A stretch of DNA of 8,468 nt. It comes from Clostridia bacterium. Lineage in GTDB: Bacteria; Bacillota; Dehalobacteriia; UBA4068. Of the stretch, positions 1-6,044 are shown in pieces. Under the pieces are notes generated by a model that was given only the letters and a program-made list of their open reading frames with translations, made no database searches and was not told where the DNA came from. Within the stretch, counting starts at the first letter, position 1, and each line of letters opens with the position of its first letter. Position numbers and translations under genes: made by a program. The stretch lies in assembly GCA_012515255.1 (NCBI GenBank), contig JAAYYR010000180.1, forward strand, positions 1 to 8,468, given 5' to 3'.

Positions 1-186
1 ATACTTCAGCCCGGCGTCGTACTGGCGATCGAGCCTTTTGTCTCCAGCGGCGACCGCTATGTAGTCGACGCCGGCGAAGATAAATGGACGCTGAAAACAC
101 CGCATTGCCATCAGGTAGTGCAGTTTGAGCATACGGTGATGGTGCGGGAGAATGAGCCGCCGCTTATTCTTACGCTTGCGGAATAA
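1..186 (+). CDS. map: Type I methionine aminopeptidase, C-terminal part (5' end outside window)
   Basis: The reading frame is open from base 1 and ends at TAA 184-186, giving the last 61 residues of the protein. Two hallmark segments of the type I methionine aminopeptidase C-terminal half are visible: LAIEP (Glu at residue 11 of the fragment) and QFEHT (Glu at residue 43). In this family these glutamates bind the two catalytic metal ions that remove the N-terminal Met from new proteins in the cytoplasm. The spacing between the two motifs and the short tail after FEHT fit the usual end of a roughly 250-residue enzyme, so the C-terminus looks complete. The upstream metal ligands (two Asp, one His) lie outside the window. 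It is on the same strand as the next gene but separated by 152 bp without an obvious intrinsic terminator. Family assignment is confident; whether this is the main or an accessory paralogue cannot be judged here. Confidence 0.88.
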   Translation: MLQPGVVLAIEPFVSSGDRYVVDAGEDKWTLKTPHCHQVVQFEHTVMVRENEPPLILTLAE

Positions 187-338
187 AGAGGCGCTTCGCC
201 CGCGGATATAAACGGCGCGGCCATCCGCCACAGGGCGGAGCGCACCGGCAGCGGCGGCTGTACTGATAGAGCGGCGGGCCGCGACGGCTCAGCGGCTTGC
301 CGCTGAACATACATAGGTAATGCCTGGGAGGGAACAAT
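187..338 (+). other. GC-rich spacer with two stem-loops
   Basis: No gene is seen between the aminopeptidase stop and the flavin reductase start. A 7-bp perfect stem with a CTTG tetraloop lies at 289-306 (TCAGCGG / CCGCTGA), and a 6-bp stem (GCGGAT / ATCCGC) pairs 202-207 with 223-228. Neither is followed by a T tract, so these are not convincing intrinsic terminators. They may be leader structure for the downstream gene. No good -35/-10 pair was recognised. Confidence 0.4.
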
Positions 339-914
339 ATGCATAAGGTTATTTTGATCAGCGGCAGTCCCCGCAAAGACGGCAATAGCATGGGGGCGCT
401 GCAAGTGGCCGCGGAGGTGCTGCGGAGCGAGGGTCTGGAGACGGAGATCATCACGCTGGCCGGGATGAATATCGGTTGCTGCCTCGCTTGCCCGCGTTGC
501 AGCTTCAACGATGGCGGCCATTGTATCATTGAAGACGGCGCCAATGAGATTTATGCCAAAATCGAGCAAGCTGACGGATTGATTCTGGCCGCGCCGGTTT
601 ATTTTGGCACTGCCCGCGGCGCGATGATGAACTTCATCCAACGCCTTGGCATGTGCTCAAACCGTCATGGCCGCTTTCTTGAGGGCATGGTGGGCGGGCC
701 AATCGCGGTGGCGCGGCGTGGCGGTCATACTATGGCTCTTTCTGAAATGCTCATGTTCTGCTATATCTGCGGCATGACTGTCTGCGGCTCGCATTATTGG
801 AATATGTTGTTTGGCATGAATAAAGGCGAGGCCTTGCACGATGAAGAAGGCGTATCCACCGTGCGCTTATTCGCCCGGCGGGTGGCTGATACCATTAGTA
901 AAACCAGGGGGTAA
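339..914 (+). CDS. Flavodoxin-fold NAD(P)H:FMN reductase, iron-sulfur flavoprotein-like
   Basis: This 191-residue protein belongs to the NADPH-dependent FMN reductase / iron-sulfur flavoprotein (Isf) group. It begins with a beta strand followed by the FMN phosphate-binding loop GSPRKDGNS (residues 9-17). A later APVYFGTARG segment (about residues 86-95) is the typical second flavin-contacting loop. Between them is a compact cysteine cluster, Cys48-x2-Cys51-x2-Cys54-x7-Cys62, which matches the CX2CX2CX4-7C pattern that binds a 4Fe-4S cluster in Isf proteins; an extra Cys47 sits beside it. Expected role: cytoplasmic electron transfer from a reduced carrier through FMN, substrate unknown. The start is supported by GGGAGGGA at 326-333, about 5 bases before ATG. 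Its stop lies 3 bp before the M32 carboxypeptidase start, so the two genes are probably co-transcribed. Fold and cofactor are confident; cluster binding is inferred from the motif only. Confidence 0.87.
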   Translation: MHKVILISGSPRKDGNSMGALQVAAEVLRSEGLETEIITLAGMNIGCCLACPRCSFNDGGHCIIEDGANEIYAKIEQADGLILAAPVYFGTARGAMMNFIQRLGMCSNRHGRFLEGMVGGPIAVARRGGHTMALSEMLMFCYICGMTVCGSHYWNMLFGMNKGEALHDEEGVSTVRLFARRVADTISKTRG

Positions 915-917
915 ACT

Positions 918-2417
918 ATGGAGCTACAAACAGCCGTAGAGCAGTTGAAAACATTACAGGCGAAAATGCACGCCTATTATCATGCCATGGAGCTGATTTT
1001 TTATGATAGCGTAACCGCCGCGCCGCCTGAAACCGACGTGGGGCGTGGCCATACCATGGGCATCCTCTCCGAGGAGCGGCATAAGCTGTTCGCCAATGAG
1101 CAGGTCGGCGAGTTGCTCGCCTATTTGGCTTCACACAAAGGCGAATTGGACAAGCAGACAGCGCGCGAGATCGAGGAATTACAGCGCGACCATGCCATGC
1201 TCTCCCGCGTGCCGGTTGAGGAATATGTGGCATACACCCGGCTCTTGAATGAGGCCGACAATAAATGGCTAAAAGCGAAGAATGCCTCGGATTTCGCCAT
1301 TTTCCAGCCCTGCCTGGAGAAGATTGTCGCCTTCAGCCGCAAGCTGGCCGGCTATTATGCGCCGGAGAAAAAGCCCTATGACGCGCTGCTTGATCAATAT
1401 GAGCGCGGCGCGACCATGGAGAGCTTGGATCAATTTTTCTCCCAGCTTAAAGCAGAGCTGATCCCGCTGCTCGAGCGTATCGAGGCCGCGCCGCAGATCG
1501 ATAATTCGCTGCTGCAGCGTCCCAGCCCCATTGAGCGGCAAAAGCAGCTGACGCAATACCTGATGGATATAATGAGCCTTGACCGCCGCTATGCCGCGGT
1601 AGGCGAGACAGAGCATCCCTTTACTGTGGAGTTCAACAAATACGATGTGCGCATCACCACGCATTATTATGAGGATAATTTGTTTTCCTCTTTGTTTAGC
1701 GTTATCCATGAGGGCGGTCATGCCCTCTATGAGCTGAATACCGCCGATGAGCTGATGTATACCTGTCTTGGCGAAGGCGCGTCCTCGGCAATTCACGAGA
1801 GCCAGTCGCGTTTTTATGAGAATATCATTGCCCGCTCCGAGCCGTTCCTGCGCTTCCTGCTGCCGAAGCTTTGCGAGCTGTTCCCGGAAAACTACGCTAA
1901 TGTCGACGCTGAAAATCTGTACCGGGCTGTGGTGTCGGTGCGGCCATCTCTGACCCGTATCGAAGCGGATGAAATCACGTATCCGCTGCATATACTGGTG
2001 CGCTATGAGCTGGAAAAGCGGCTAATCGGGGGCAGCCTTAGCGTCGCCGATCTGCCGGGGGAATGGAACCGGCTTTATCAGGAGTACCTGGGCGTCGAGG
2101 TGCCGGATGACCGGCGCGGCGTGCTGCAGGATGTGCATTGGGCAGGCGGCAGCTTCGGCTATTTCCCCACCTATGCCCTGGGCAGCGCCTACGGTGCGCA
2201 ATTCCTGGCCGCGATGCAGCGTGATATCGACGTCTGGGGCGCGACCGCTAAAGGCGATTTGCAGCCGGTGACAGCCTGGCTCAAGGAAAAAATTCACCGC
2301 CATGGCCGGATGCAGCTGCCCGCCGACTTGATTGTCCACGCCACCGGCGAGCCTTTTGACCCCCGCTACTATATAGAGTATCTCAAAGAAAAATACGCGG
2401 CGGTGTATCAGCTCTAA
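918..2417 (+). CDS. M32 family metallocarboxypeptidase (carboxypeptidase Taq type)
   Basis: A full-length 499-residue zinc carboxypeptidase of MEROPS family M32, expected to release C-terminal residues from peptides in the cytoplasm (no signal peptide). All family signatures are present in order: HPF (233-235), DVRIT (243-247), the zinc-binding HEGGH (His264, Glu265, His268), HES (293-295, where Glu294 is the third zinc ligand), IEAD (348-351), GVLQDVHW (401-408) and GYFPTYALG (414-422). The first 230 residues are the helical, charged N-terminal region usual for the family. The start follows AGGGGGT (906-912), which overlaps the stop codon of the flavin reductase gene, suggesting translational coupling. 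An intrinsic terminator follows 44 bp after the stop, so this is the last gene of its transcript. No missing catalytic residue or frame break was seen. Bacterial M32 enzymes have broad specificity; the physiological substrate is unknown. Confidence 0.96.
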   Translation: MELQTAVEQLKTLQAKMHAYYHAMELIFYDSVTAAPPETDVGRGHTMGILSEERHKLFANEQVGELLAYLASHKGELDKQTAREIEELQRDHAMLSRVPVEEYVAYTRLLNEADNKWLKAKNASDFAIFQPCLEKIVAFSRKLAGYYAPEKKPYDALLDQYERGATMESLDQFFSQLKAELIPLLERIEAAPQIDNSLLQRPSPIERQKQLTQYLMDIMSLDRRYAAVGETEHPFTVEFNKYDVRITTHYYEDNLFSSLFSVIHEGGHALYELNTADELMYTCLGEGASSAIHESQSRFYENIIARSEPFLRFLLPKLCELFPENYANVDAENLYRAVVSVRPSLTRIEADEITYPLHILVRYELEKRLIGGSLSVADLPGEWNRLYQEYLGVEVPDDRRGVLQDVHWAGGSFGYFPTYALGSAYGAQFLAAMQRDIDVWGATAKGDLQPVTAWLKEKIHRHGRMQLPADLIVHATGEPFDPRYYIEYLKEKYAAVYQL

Positions 2418-2460
2418 GAGCCTGAGTCGGCCGCGCTTGTATATGACGCCATGTCAGAAG

Positions 2461-2496
2461 AAAAGCCCCTGCGGTTATGCCGGCAGGGGCTTTTTT
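2461..2496 (+). terminator. Intrinsic terminator after the M32 carboxypeptidase gene
   Basis: An 8-bp GC-rich stem GCCCCTGC (2465-2472) pairs with GCAGGGGC (2483-2490) around a 10-nt loop and is followed directly by six T residues. Four A residues before the stem can pair with the T tract, so it may also work in the opposite direction. Confidence 0.92.
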
Positions 2497-2552
2497 ATTT
2501 GGCGGAGCGGCAGGCGGCGGCAGAGGCTTGGCTGCCGGGCAGGGAAAAGAGG

Positions 2553-2607
2553 TAATAAAAAAAGCAGCGTGGCCCCTATAGCATGTGCCGCAGGACTACG
2601 CTGCTTT
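2553..2607 (-). terminator. Minus-strand intrinsic terminator after the YbaN-type gene
   Basis: A perfect 10-bp inverted repeat (2561-2570 AAAGCAGCGT with 2598-2607 ACGCTGCTTT) encloses a 27-nt loop. Read on the minus strand it ends in a run of seven T residues, so it should stop transcription of the minus-strand gene at 2711-3079. It begins about 100 nt after that gene's stop codon. The loop can form a short extra stem (CCT with AGG). Confidence 0.82.
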
Positions 2608-2710
2608 ATCAAGCGGATGGTAGGTTTTACCGTCCTGTACGCCATAGCGGAAATAGCGGGATATCAAAAATCTTTTGATTGCTGAGGATTTACCGCCCGG
2701 CACGATAGCG

Positions 2711-3079
2711 TCAATTTTTTTTGCCCTTGGCAATGTGCAGAATATGTATCGTCACGGCCGCGCCTACCAAAGCCAGACAGGCCGCAACCCAGAGAATGCG
2801 GATATACAGGGCGGACACAAGCAGCATGGCCCATAAAAAGACCAGGCTTTGGATAACGGTGCGTTTAGGCAGCCCGCGCCCTTCCCGGTAATTACTGATA
2901 TATTCGCGGAAGAAAGGGATTTTCATCATACGGTCATGGAGCCTGGGATTAGAGGCAAAGCAGGCGGCGGCCAATAGCACAAAAGGCGTCGTGGGCAATA
3001 TGGGCAATACCGCGCCGGCTGCCCCTAAAATAAGAAAAAAGAAACCGGCGGCCGCGAGTAAAATATGCTTAAGCTTCAT
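2711..3079 (-). CDS. YbaN/DUF454 family small inner-membrane protein
   Basis: A 122-residue membrane protein of the DUF454 (YbaN) family, function unknown. The family signature is clear: a first hydrophobic helix (about residues 5-25) leading into LPILPTTPF (25-33), then an Ala-rich segment with CFA (40-42), and the NPRLHDRM stretch (44-51). Two more membrane segments occupy about 75-95 and 96-115, followed by a short basic tail ending GKKN. Length matches the family. ATG is preceded on the minus strand by GGAGG (3094-3090) with a 10-nt spacer. The gene stands alone, divergent from bacterioferritin and convergent with the M32 gene, with its own terminator. Odd point: the last codons lie in a run of eight A residues (minus strand; T2715-2722), and removing one A would extend the frame by about 38 residues to a TAG at 2598-2596, inside the terminator arm. 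Confidence 0.9.
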   Translation of the reverse strand: MKLKHILLAAAGFFFLILGAAGAVLPILPTTPFVLLAAACFASNPRLHDRMMKIPFFREYISNYREGRGLPKRTVIQSLVFLWAMLLVSALYIRILWVAACLALVGAAVTIHILHIAKGKKN

Positions 3080-3385
3080 AGCTAAATATCCTCCATATGC
3101 TCTGGATGTGCCGTTTCTGATGGCGGGAGCAGCGGCCCGAGCCTCCGGCCAGGGCAGGCTTGCTTTTTAAGCAGGCTTACCCTTGATAGTATGTGTATAG
3201 TGCGAAGGCGGCAAATTTGCCAGGCAATCTTACAGCATGTTGTCGCGATTAGAGGGATTTTGCTAACTGCCGCGAAAAGATATAAAGTATATGTGGCATG
3301 CCTTATTGCCATGATGCTTGGCGGCTGTAAGGAATTTGGCCCATTCATAAAAGAAATTAATACATGAATGAAAGGAGCTTTTGCT
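3080..3385. promoter_or_regulatory. Divergent intergenic region upstream of bacterioferritin, with a 12-bp palindrome
   Basis: This 306-bp spacer has no supported gene. It holds a perfect 12-bp palindrome GGCAAATTTGCC (3210-3221), nine bases after a TATAGT hexamer (3196-3201) that lacks a good -35. A direct repeat GCAGGCTT occurs at 3154 and 3171. A weak promoter-like pair for bacterioferritin is TTGCTA (3260-3265) and TAAAGT (3283-3288), 17 bp apart. Just before the ribosome binding site, CATTCAT (3342-3348) can pair with ATGAATG (3364-3370). No recognisable Fur or PerR box was seen. All regulatory calls here are tentative. Confidence 0.35.
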
Positions 3386-3853
3386 ATGAAGGGAGATCCC
3401 AAACTAATCGAAGTTTTGAATTCTTTGCTTGCGGATGAATTAACCGCAATCAACCAGTACATAGTCCATGCGGAAATGTGCGAGGACTGGGGCTACGGCA
3501 AATTGCATCAGGGCTTTGAAAAGCGGGCCATTGATGAAATGAAGCATGCGGAAAAACTTATCGGCAGAATCCTTTTTCTTGGGAGCACGCCTATCGTGAC
3601 CAATTTGAACAAAATATATATTGGTAGCGAAGTTCCCCAGCAGGTGGAAAATGATCGCGTCGCCGAGCTTGGCGCGATTAAGGCATATAATGACGCCATT
3701 GCCCTTGCGGGTGAGTTGCGGGATTATGCGACGCGGGATATTCTTATGCAGATTCTTAATGAAGAGGATCAGCACATGGATGAACTCGAGGAGTTGCAAG
3801 ATCAAATTGGGCAAATGACCCTGCCGATCTTTCTGACGACCCAGGTGGAATAG
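3386..3853 (+). CDS. bfr: Bacterioferritin (haem-binding ferritin)
   Basis: A 155-residue bacterioferritin, the subunit of a 24-mer cytoplasmic iron-storage shell that oxidises Fe2+ and stores ferric mineral. With the start at 3386 the numbering matches the E. coli protein: ferroxidase ligands Glu18, Glu51, His54, Glu94, Glu127 and His130 are all present, as is Tyr25. Met52, in the DEMKH motif (50-54), is the haem ligand placed at the subunit interface. The N-terminus MKGDPKLI is also typical. An upstream in-frame ATG at 3368 would add six residues but overlaps the start of the AAAGGAG site (3371-3377), which is correctly spaced (8 nt) from 3386; the later start is therefore chosen. The gene appears monocistronic, with hairpin terminators downstream. 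No partner ferredoxin (Bfd) gene is seen nearby. Confidence 0.96.
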   Translation: MKGDPKLIEVLNSLLADELTAINQYIVHAEMCEDWGYGKLHQGFEKRAIDEMKHAEKLIGRILFLGSTPIVTNLNKIYIGSEVPQQVENDRVAELGAIKAYNDAIALAGELRDYATRDILMQILNEEDQHMDELEELQDQIGQMTLPIFLTTQVE

Positions 3854-3942
3854 CGGGTTTTGTCTATGCGCTTTGCTTTGCGGCCTAAAGCTTAGGCTAG
3901 CCGATCGCAAGGAAATTGATAATCAATAATATGTATAAAGCG

Positions 3943-3975
3943 AAAGCCAGCGCATTAATGCGCTGGCTTTGTTAC
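3943..3975 (+). terminator. Probable terminator of bacterioferritin: 28-bp perfect palindrome
   Basis: Positions 3943-3970 are a perfect 28-bp palindrome with arms AAAGCCAGCGCATT and AATGCGCTGGCTTT. The transcript would form a GC-rich stem ending in TTTGTT. The U tract is short but the arm ends add three Ts. Being symmetric, it could act in both directions. Confidence 0.75.
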
Positions 3976-4101
3976 GCTCCGGCCGGGCAAGCCACTGTAT
4001 GGTCGGCTAAGAGCGGCAAGTTTCATGGCGGCAGCGGCGGGTGATGCCAGGCGATCATGAGCCATATGCAATAAGCTCCCGATAAAGGCGGGGGTTAAGG
4101 G

Positions 4102-4133
4102 GTAAAACAAGACCAGCATGGCAGTCTTGTTTT
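4102..4133 (-). terminator. Terminator hairpin between convergent genes
   Basis: A perfect 10-bp stem AAAACAAGAC (4104-4113) pairs with GTCTTGTTTT (4124-4133) around a 10-nt loop. On the minus strand it ends in TTTT about 20 bp after the stop of the 167-residue membrane protein gene. On the + strand the same hairpin ends in TTTTCGTTT, so it is probably bidirectional. Confidence 0.75.
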
Positions 4134-4153
4134 CGTTTGCGGGAAGCTAATGC

Positions 4154-4657
4154 CTAACGCCGGTATTCTTTAAAACCGCTTTCCGCTTCAATGTTGCGGT
4201 TGATTTGCTCAAAAACCTGCGGCGTATTTGTGGGCGCCTTTACGCGTCGGATGCCGCGCGCGGGAGCCAAAAAGATTATGTATAGCTTGGCAAGTGTAAA
4301 ACCCAGAATGGAGAACAAGAGGGAGCAGCCCAGCTTGATTAGTACGCCGCCCACACTGAGCTGGGAACTATCAGCGAGCAGGCAGCTTGCGGTCACCGCG
4401 GTCAAAGCCAGAAACAGCGCGGGGAAAACAGTGCCGCCGCGGGTAAATATCGTCATGATGCCGGATGTGAGGAATAGCGCGCTTAGCCAGATAATCGCCG
4501 GCAAAGTCTGCACTGTTGTTACCTCGGCTTTAGTAAAATAAACTACGCAACTCCAGATAAAAACGGCTACAGCGCACAGCAGTACGAAAATAACCAGGCT
4601 GCCAAGGATTATAGGGAGCACCCGGTAGGTGCGCCAAAAGCTTCTTTTTTCACCCAT
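4154..4657 (-). CDS. Four-helix membrane protein of unknown function (possibly TIGR04086/YrzE-like)
   Basis: This 167-residue protein is not confidently recognised. It has a short charged N-terminus, then four predicted membrane segments at about residues 14-40, 52-71, 77-96 and 103-131. A basic hydrophilic tail of about 36 residues follows and should lie in the cytoplasm by the positive-inside rule (ARGIRRVK). The four-helix layout recalls the Bacillota TIGR04086/YrzE group, but no decisive motif was seen and the tail would be longer than I expect for that group. The ATG is preceded on the minus strand by AGAGGT (4669-4664), six bases from the start. The gene is divergent from the rluB-type operon, sharing a 96-bp promoter region, and convergent with bacterioferritin. 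It seems monocistronic. The existence of the gene is well supported; function is open. Confidence 0.78.
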   Translation of the reverse strand: MGEKRSFWRTYRVLPIILGSLVIFVLLCAVAVFIWSCVVYFTKAEVTTVQTLPAIIWLSALFLTSGIMTIFTRGGTVFPALFLALTAVTASCLLADSSQLSVGGVLIKLGCSLLFSILGFTLAKLYIIFLAPARGIRRVKAPTNTPQVFEQINRNIEAESGFKEYRR

Positions 4658-4682
4658 CGGTTTACCTCTGTCGATTCATGTA

Positions 4683-4705
4683 AAAATAACGTATTTAGTT
4701 ATTTT
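4683..4705. promoter_or_regulatory. Inverted repeat in the divergent promoter region (operator-like)
   Basis: Perfect 8-bp arms AAAATAAC (4683-4690) and GTTATTTT (4698-4705) flank a 7-bp centre. It lies midway between the divergent genes. A similar half-element recurs at 4710-4723 (ATAACGGGTATTT, compared with ATAACGTATTT in the first copy), which touches the expected -35 zone of the rluB-type promoter. This fits a dimeric regulator site, but no regulator is identified. Confidence 0.45.
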
Positions 4706-4738
4706 CTGCATAACGGGTATTTTTCCTGCCAGCCGCTA

Positions 4739-4747
4739 TGATATAAT
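4739..4747 (+). promoter_or_regulatory. Extended -10 promoter of the rluB-type operon
   Basis: TGATATAAT (4739-4747) is a perfect TGn extension plus consensus TATAAT. The -35 zone 17 bp upstream (4719-4724) is only T-rich, as is common for extended -10 promoters. Transcription should begin near 4753-4755, right at the upstream ATG of the next frame, which argues for initiation at the later ATG (4769). Confidence 0.8.
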
Positions 4748-4768
4748 GGGTTTATGGATGAAGGCAAA

Positions 4769-5476
4769 ATGAGGATACAAAAATACCTGGCGCATCAGGG
4801 GGTAGCTTCCCGGCGAGCCGCGGAGAAAATGATCGCGGCGGGCCGCGTCCGTTTGAACGGCCGGCAAGTCATTGATTTTGGCGTTTTGATCGACCCGCAA
4901 AATGATTGCCTGGAGGTAGACGGTCAGAAGGTCGGCGCTGCGCCACGCCCCCGCTACCTGCTGCTGTATAAGCCGGGCGGCTATATTTGCTCCGCCCACG
5001 ATGAAAAGGGCAGGCGCACGGTGCTTGATTTGCTCAAAGGAGTAAAGGAGCGCGTCTATCCGGTGGGCAGGCTGGATTATAATACCGCGGGGCTGCTTTT
5101 GCTTACCAATGACGGCGACCTGACCTATAAGCTGCTGCATCCCTCGCATGAGGTCACGAAGACCTATGTGGCGGAGGTCACGGGGGTTCCCGACCGCGCG
5201 GCTCTTGAGCAGCTGCGCCGCGGCGTCAAGCTTACGGATGGCGTGACAGCCCCGGCCGCGGTGAGATTGCGGCGGCGCGGCGCAGATGGCGCGCAATTAG
5301 AAATCACCATCCATGAAGGGCGTAACCGCCAGGTACGGAGGATGCTGGACGCGGTGGGTTTTCCAGTGCGTCATCTGCGGCGGACAAAATTTGCTTTTCT
5401 TGATTTAGCCGGACTCAAGCCCGGAGAATGGCGCGAACTGCGGCCGGCTGAAGTACAAAAACTGCGCGCTTTATGA
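4769..5476 (+). CDS. RsuA/RluB family rRNA pseudouridine synthase
   Basis: A 235-residue enzyme that converts a uridine of ribosomal RNA to pseudouridine. An N-terminal S4 RNA-binding domain starts at once with RIQKYLAHQGVASRR (residues 2-16) and VRLNG. The catalytic domain carries the family motif GRLDYNTAGLLLLTNDG with catalytic Asp103 in this numbering, and near the C-terminus EGRNRQVRRM. Bacillota proteins of this type are usually called RluB (23S rRNA) but RsuA-like substrates cannot be excluded. An in-frame ATG at 4754 would add five residues; the later start is preferred because family members begin M-R-x-Q-K-Y-L, AAGG (4761-4764) precedes it, and the promoter -10 predicts a transcript starting at about 4754. 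The AAGG spacing is short (4 nt). It is the first gene of a three-gene operon, 40 bp before the adenosyltransferase start. Confidence 0.93.
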   Translation: MRIQKYLAHQGVASRRAAEKMIAAGRVRLNGRQVIDFGVLIDPQNDCLEVDGQKVGAAPRPRYLLLYKPGGYICSAHDEKGRRTVLDLLKGVKERVYPVGRLDYNTAGLLLLTNDGDLTYKLLHPSHEVTKTYVAEVTGVPDRAALEQLRRGVKLTDGVTAPAAVRLRRRGADGAQLEITIHEGRNRQVRRMLDAVGFPVRHLRRTKFAFLDLAGLKPGEWRELRPAEVQKLRAL

Positions 5477-5516
5477 TGCAGCTATGCGCGGGATTATTCC
5501 CGGAAGGGACGATGTG

Positions 5517-6044
5517 ATGGAGAATTGCGGCTTGATTCATGTTTATACCGGCGCGGGCAAGGGCAAAAGCACCGCCGCTTTCGGCCTTTGCTTGCGCGCT
5601 TCCGGCTGGGGACTGCGCTCGGCCATAGTGCAATTTATGAAAAGCGGCCAAGATTGCGGTGAAATTTTGGCCTGCTCCGCTTTACCCTTGATTGATTTTT
5701 ATTGCTATGGCAGCGAGCGCTTTTTGAGCAAGGGCGATAATCCATGCGCCGAAGATCAAGAGCTGGCGCGGCAGGCCCTGAGCAAAGCCCGGGAACTGCT
5801 GGCTGATTCGGCAGTAGATTTGCTGGTGCTGGACGAGCTGGGTAATGCCATTTACTTTGGCCTGGTCAGCGAGGAAGAAGCATTGGCGCTGCTGCGGCAC
5901 AAAAGACCGGAGCAGGAGTTGGTGCTGACCGGGCGCAATATGCCGCAAGCCTTGATCGAACTCGCCGACCTGGTAACAGAGATGACGGAGATCAAGCATC
6001 AATATCAAAAAGGGCGCAAAGCCCGAAAGGGGATCGAATATTGA
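5517..6044 (+). CDS. cobO: Cob(I)alamin adenosyltransferase, CobO/BtuR (CobA) type
   Basis: A 175-residue P-loop enzyme that transfers the adenosyl group of ATP to the cobalt of reduced corrinoids, giving adenosylcobalamin. The nucleotide loop TGAGKGKST (residues 11-19) matches the BtuR/CobO form, followed by AAFGL and IVQFMK (37-42). The Walker-B-like strand LLVLDE has Asp106-Glu107. The C-terminal family blocks LVLTGRN, ELADLVTEM, EIKHQY and final KGIEY are all present, so the enzyme looks complete. An ATG at 5484 is also in frame, but GGAAGGG (5502-5508) lies 8 nt before ATG 5517 and family proteins begin just before the first strand, so 5517 is chosen; GTG 5514 is a minor alternative. It sits between an rRNA pseudouridine synthase and a flavoprotein gene; its stop overlaps the next start. 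No cobalamin riboswitch is seen in the operon leader. Confidence 0.94.
   Translation: MENCGLIHVYTGAGKGKSTAAFGLCLRASGWGLRSAIVQFMKSGQDCGEILACSALPLIDFYCYGSERFLSKGDNPCAEDQELARQALSKARELLADSAVDLLVLDELGNAIYFGLVSEEEALALLRHKRPEQELVLTGRNMPQALIELADLVTEMTEIKHQYQKGRKARKGIEY

Larger units (their letters stand above)
3854..4153. other. Convergent intergenic region with two terminator-like hairpins
   Basis: Between the bacterioferritin stop and the minus-strand membrane protein stop there is no supported gene. It contains a short stem GCCTAA / TTAGGC (3883-3888 with 3892-3897), an AT-rich repeat ATTGAT-A-ATCAAT (3915-3927), and the two larger hairpins listed separately. The stretch 3975-4100 is otherwise featureless. 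Confidence 0.5.

Noticed and set aside
1269..1991. 240-codon minus-strand open frame
   Set aside because: It is antisense to the M32 carboxypeptidase, whose catalytic motifs fall in the same stretch; the frame shows no family motif.
2437..2685. 82-codon + strand open frame
   Set aside because: It runs through two terminator hairpins and has no good ribosome binding site or family resemblance.
3154..3178. GCAGGCTT direct repeat 17 bp apart
   Set aside because: Only two 8-base copies; too short to claim an array, att site or regulator site.
3368..3385. Upstream ATG as bacterioferritin start
   Set aside because: The ATG abuts the AAAGGAG site that serves 3386, and the protein from 3386 matches E. 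coli Bfr numbering exactly.
3082..3462. 126-codon minus-strand frame over the bfr upstream region
   Set aside because: It overlaps the start of bacterioferritin in antisense and has no family features.
3915..3927. Fur-box-like ATTGATAATCAAT
   Set aside because: Only the left half resembles the 7-1-7 consensus, and it lies downstream of bfr in a convergent region, where an iron operator is unlikely.
4736..5296. 186-codon minus-strand open frame
   Set aside because: It is antisense to the pseudouridine synthase and runs across its promoter; no recognisable protein features.
5484..5516. Upstream ATG as adenosyltransferase start
   Set aside because: The ribosome binding site at 5502-5508 lies inside this extension and the added residues are not family-like.
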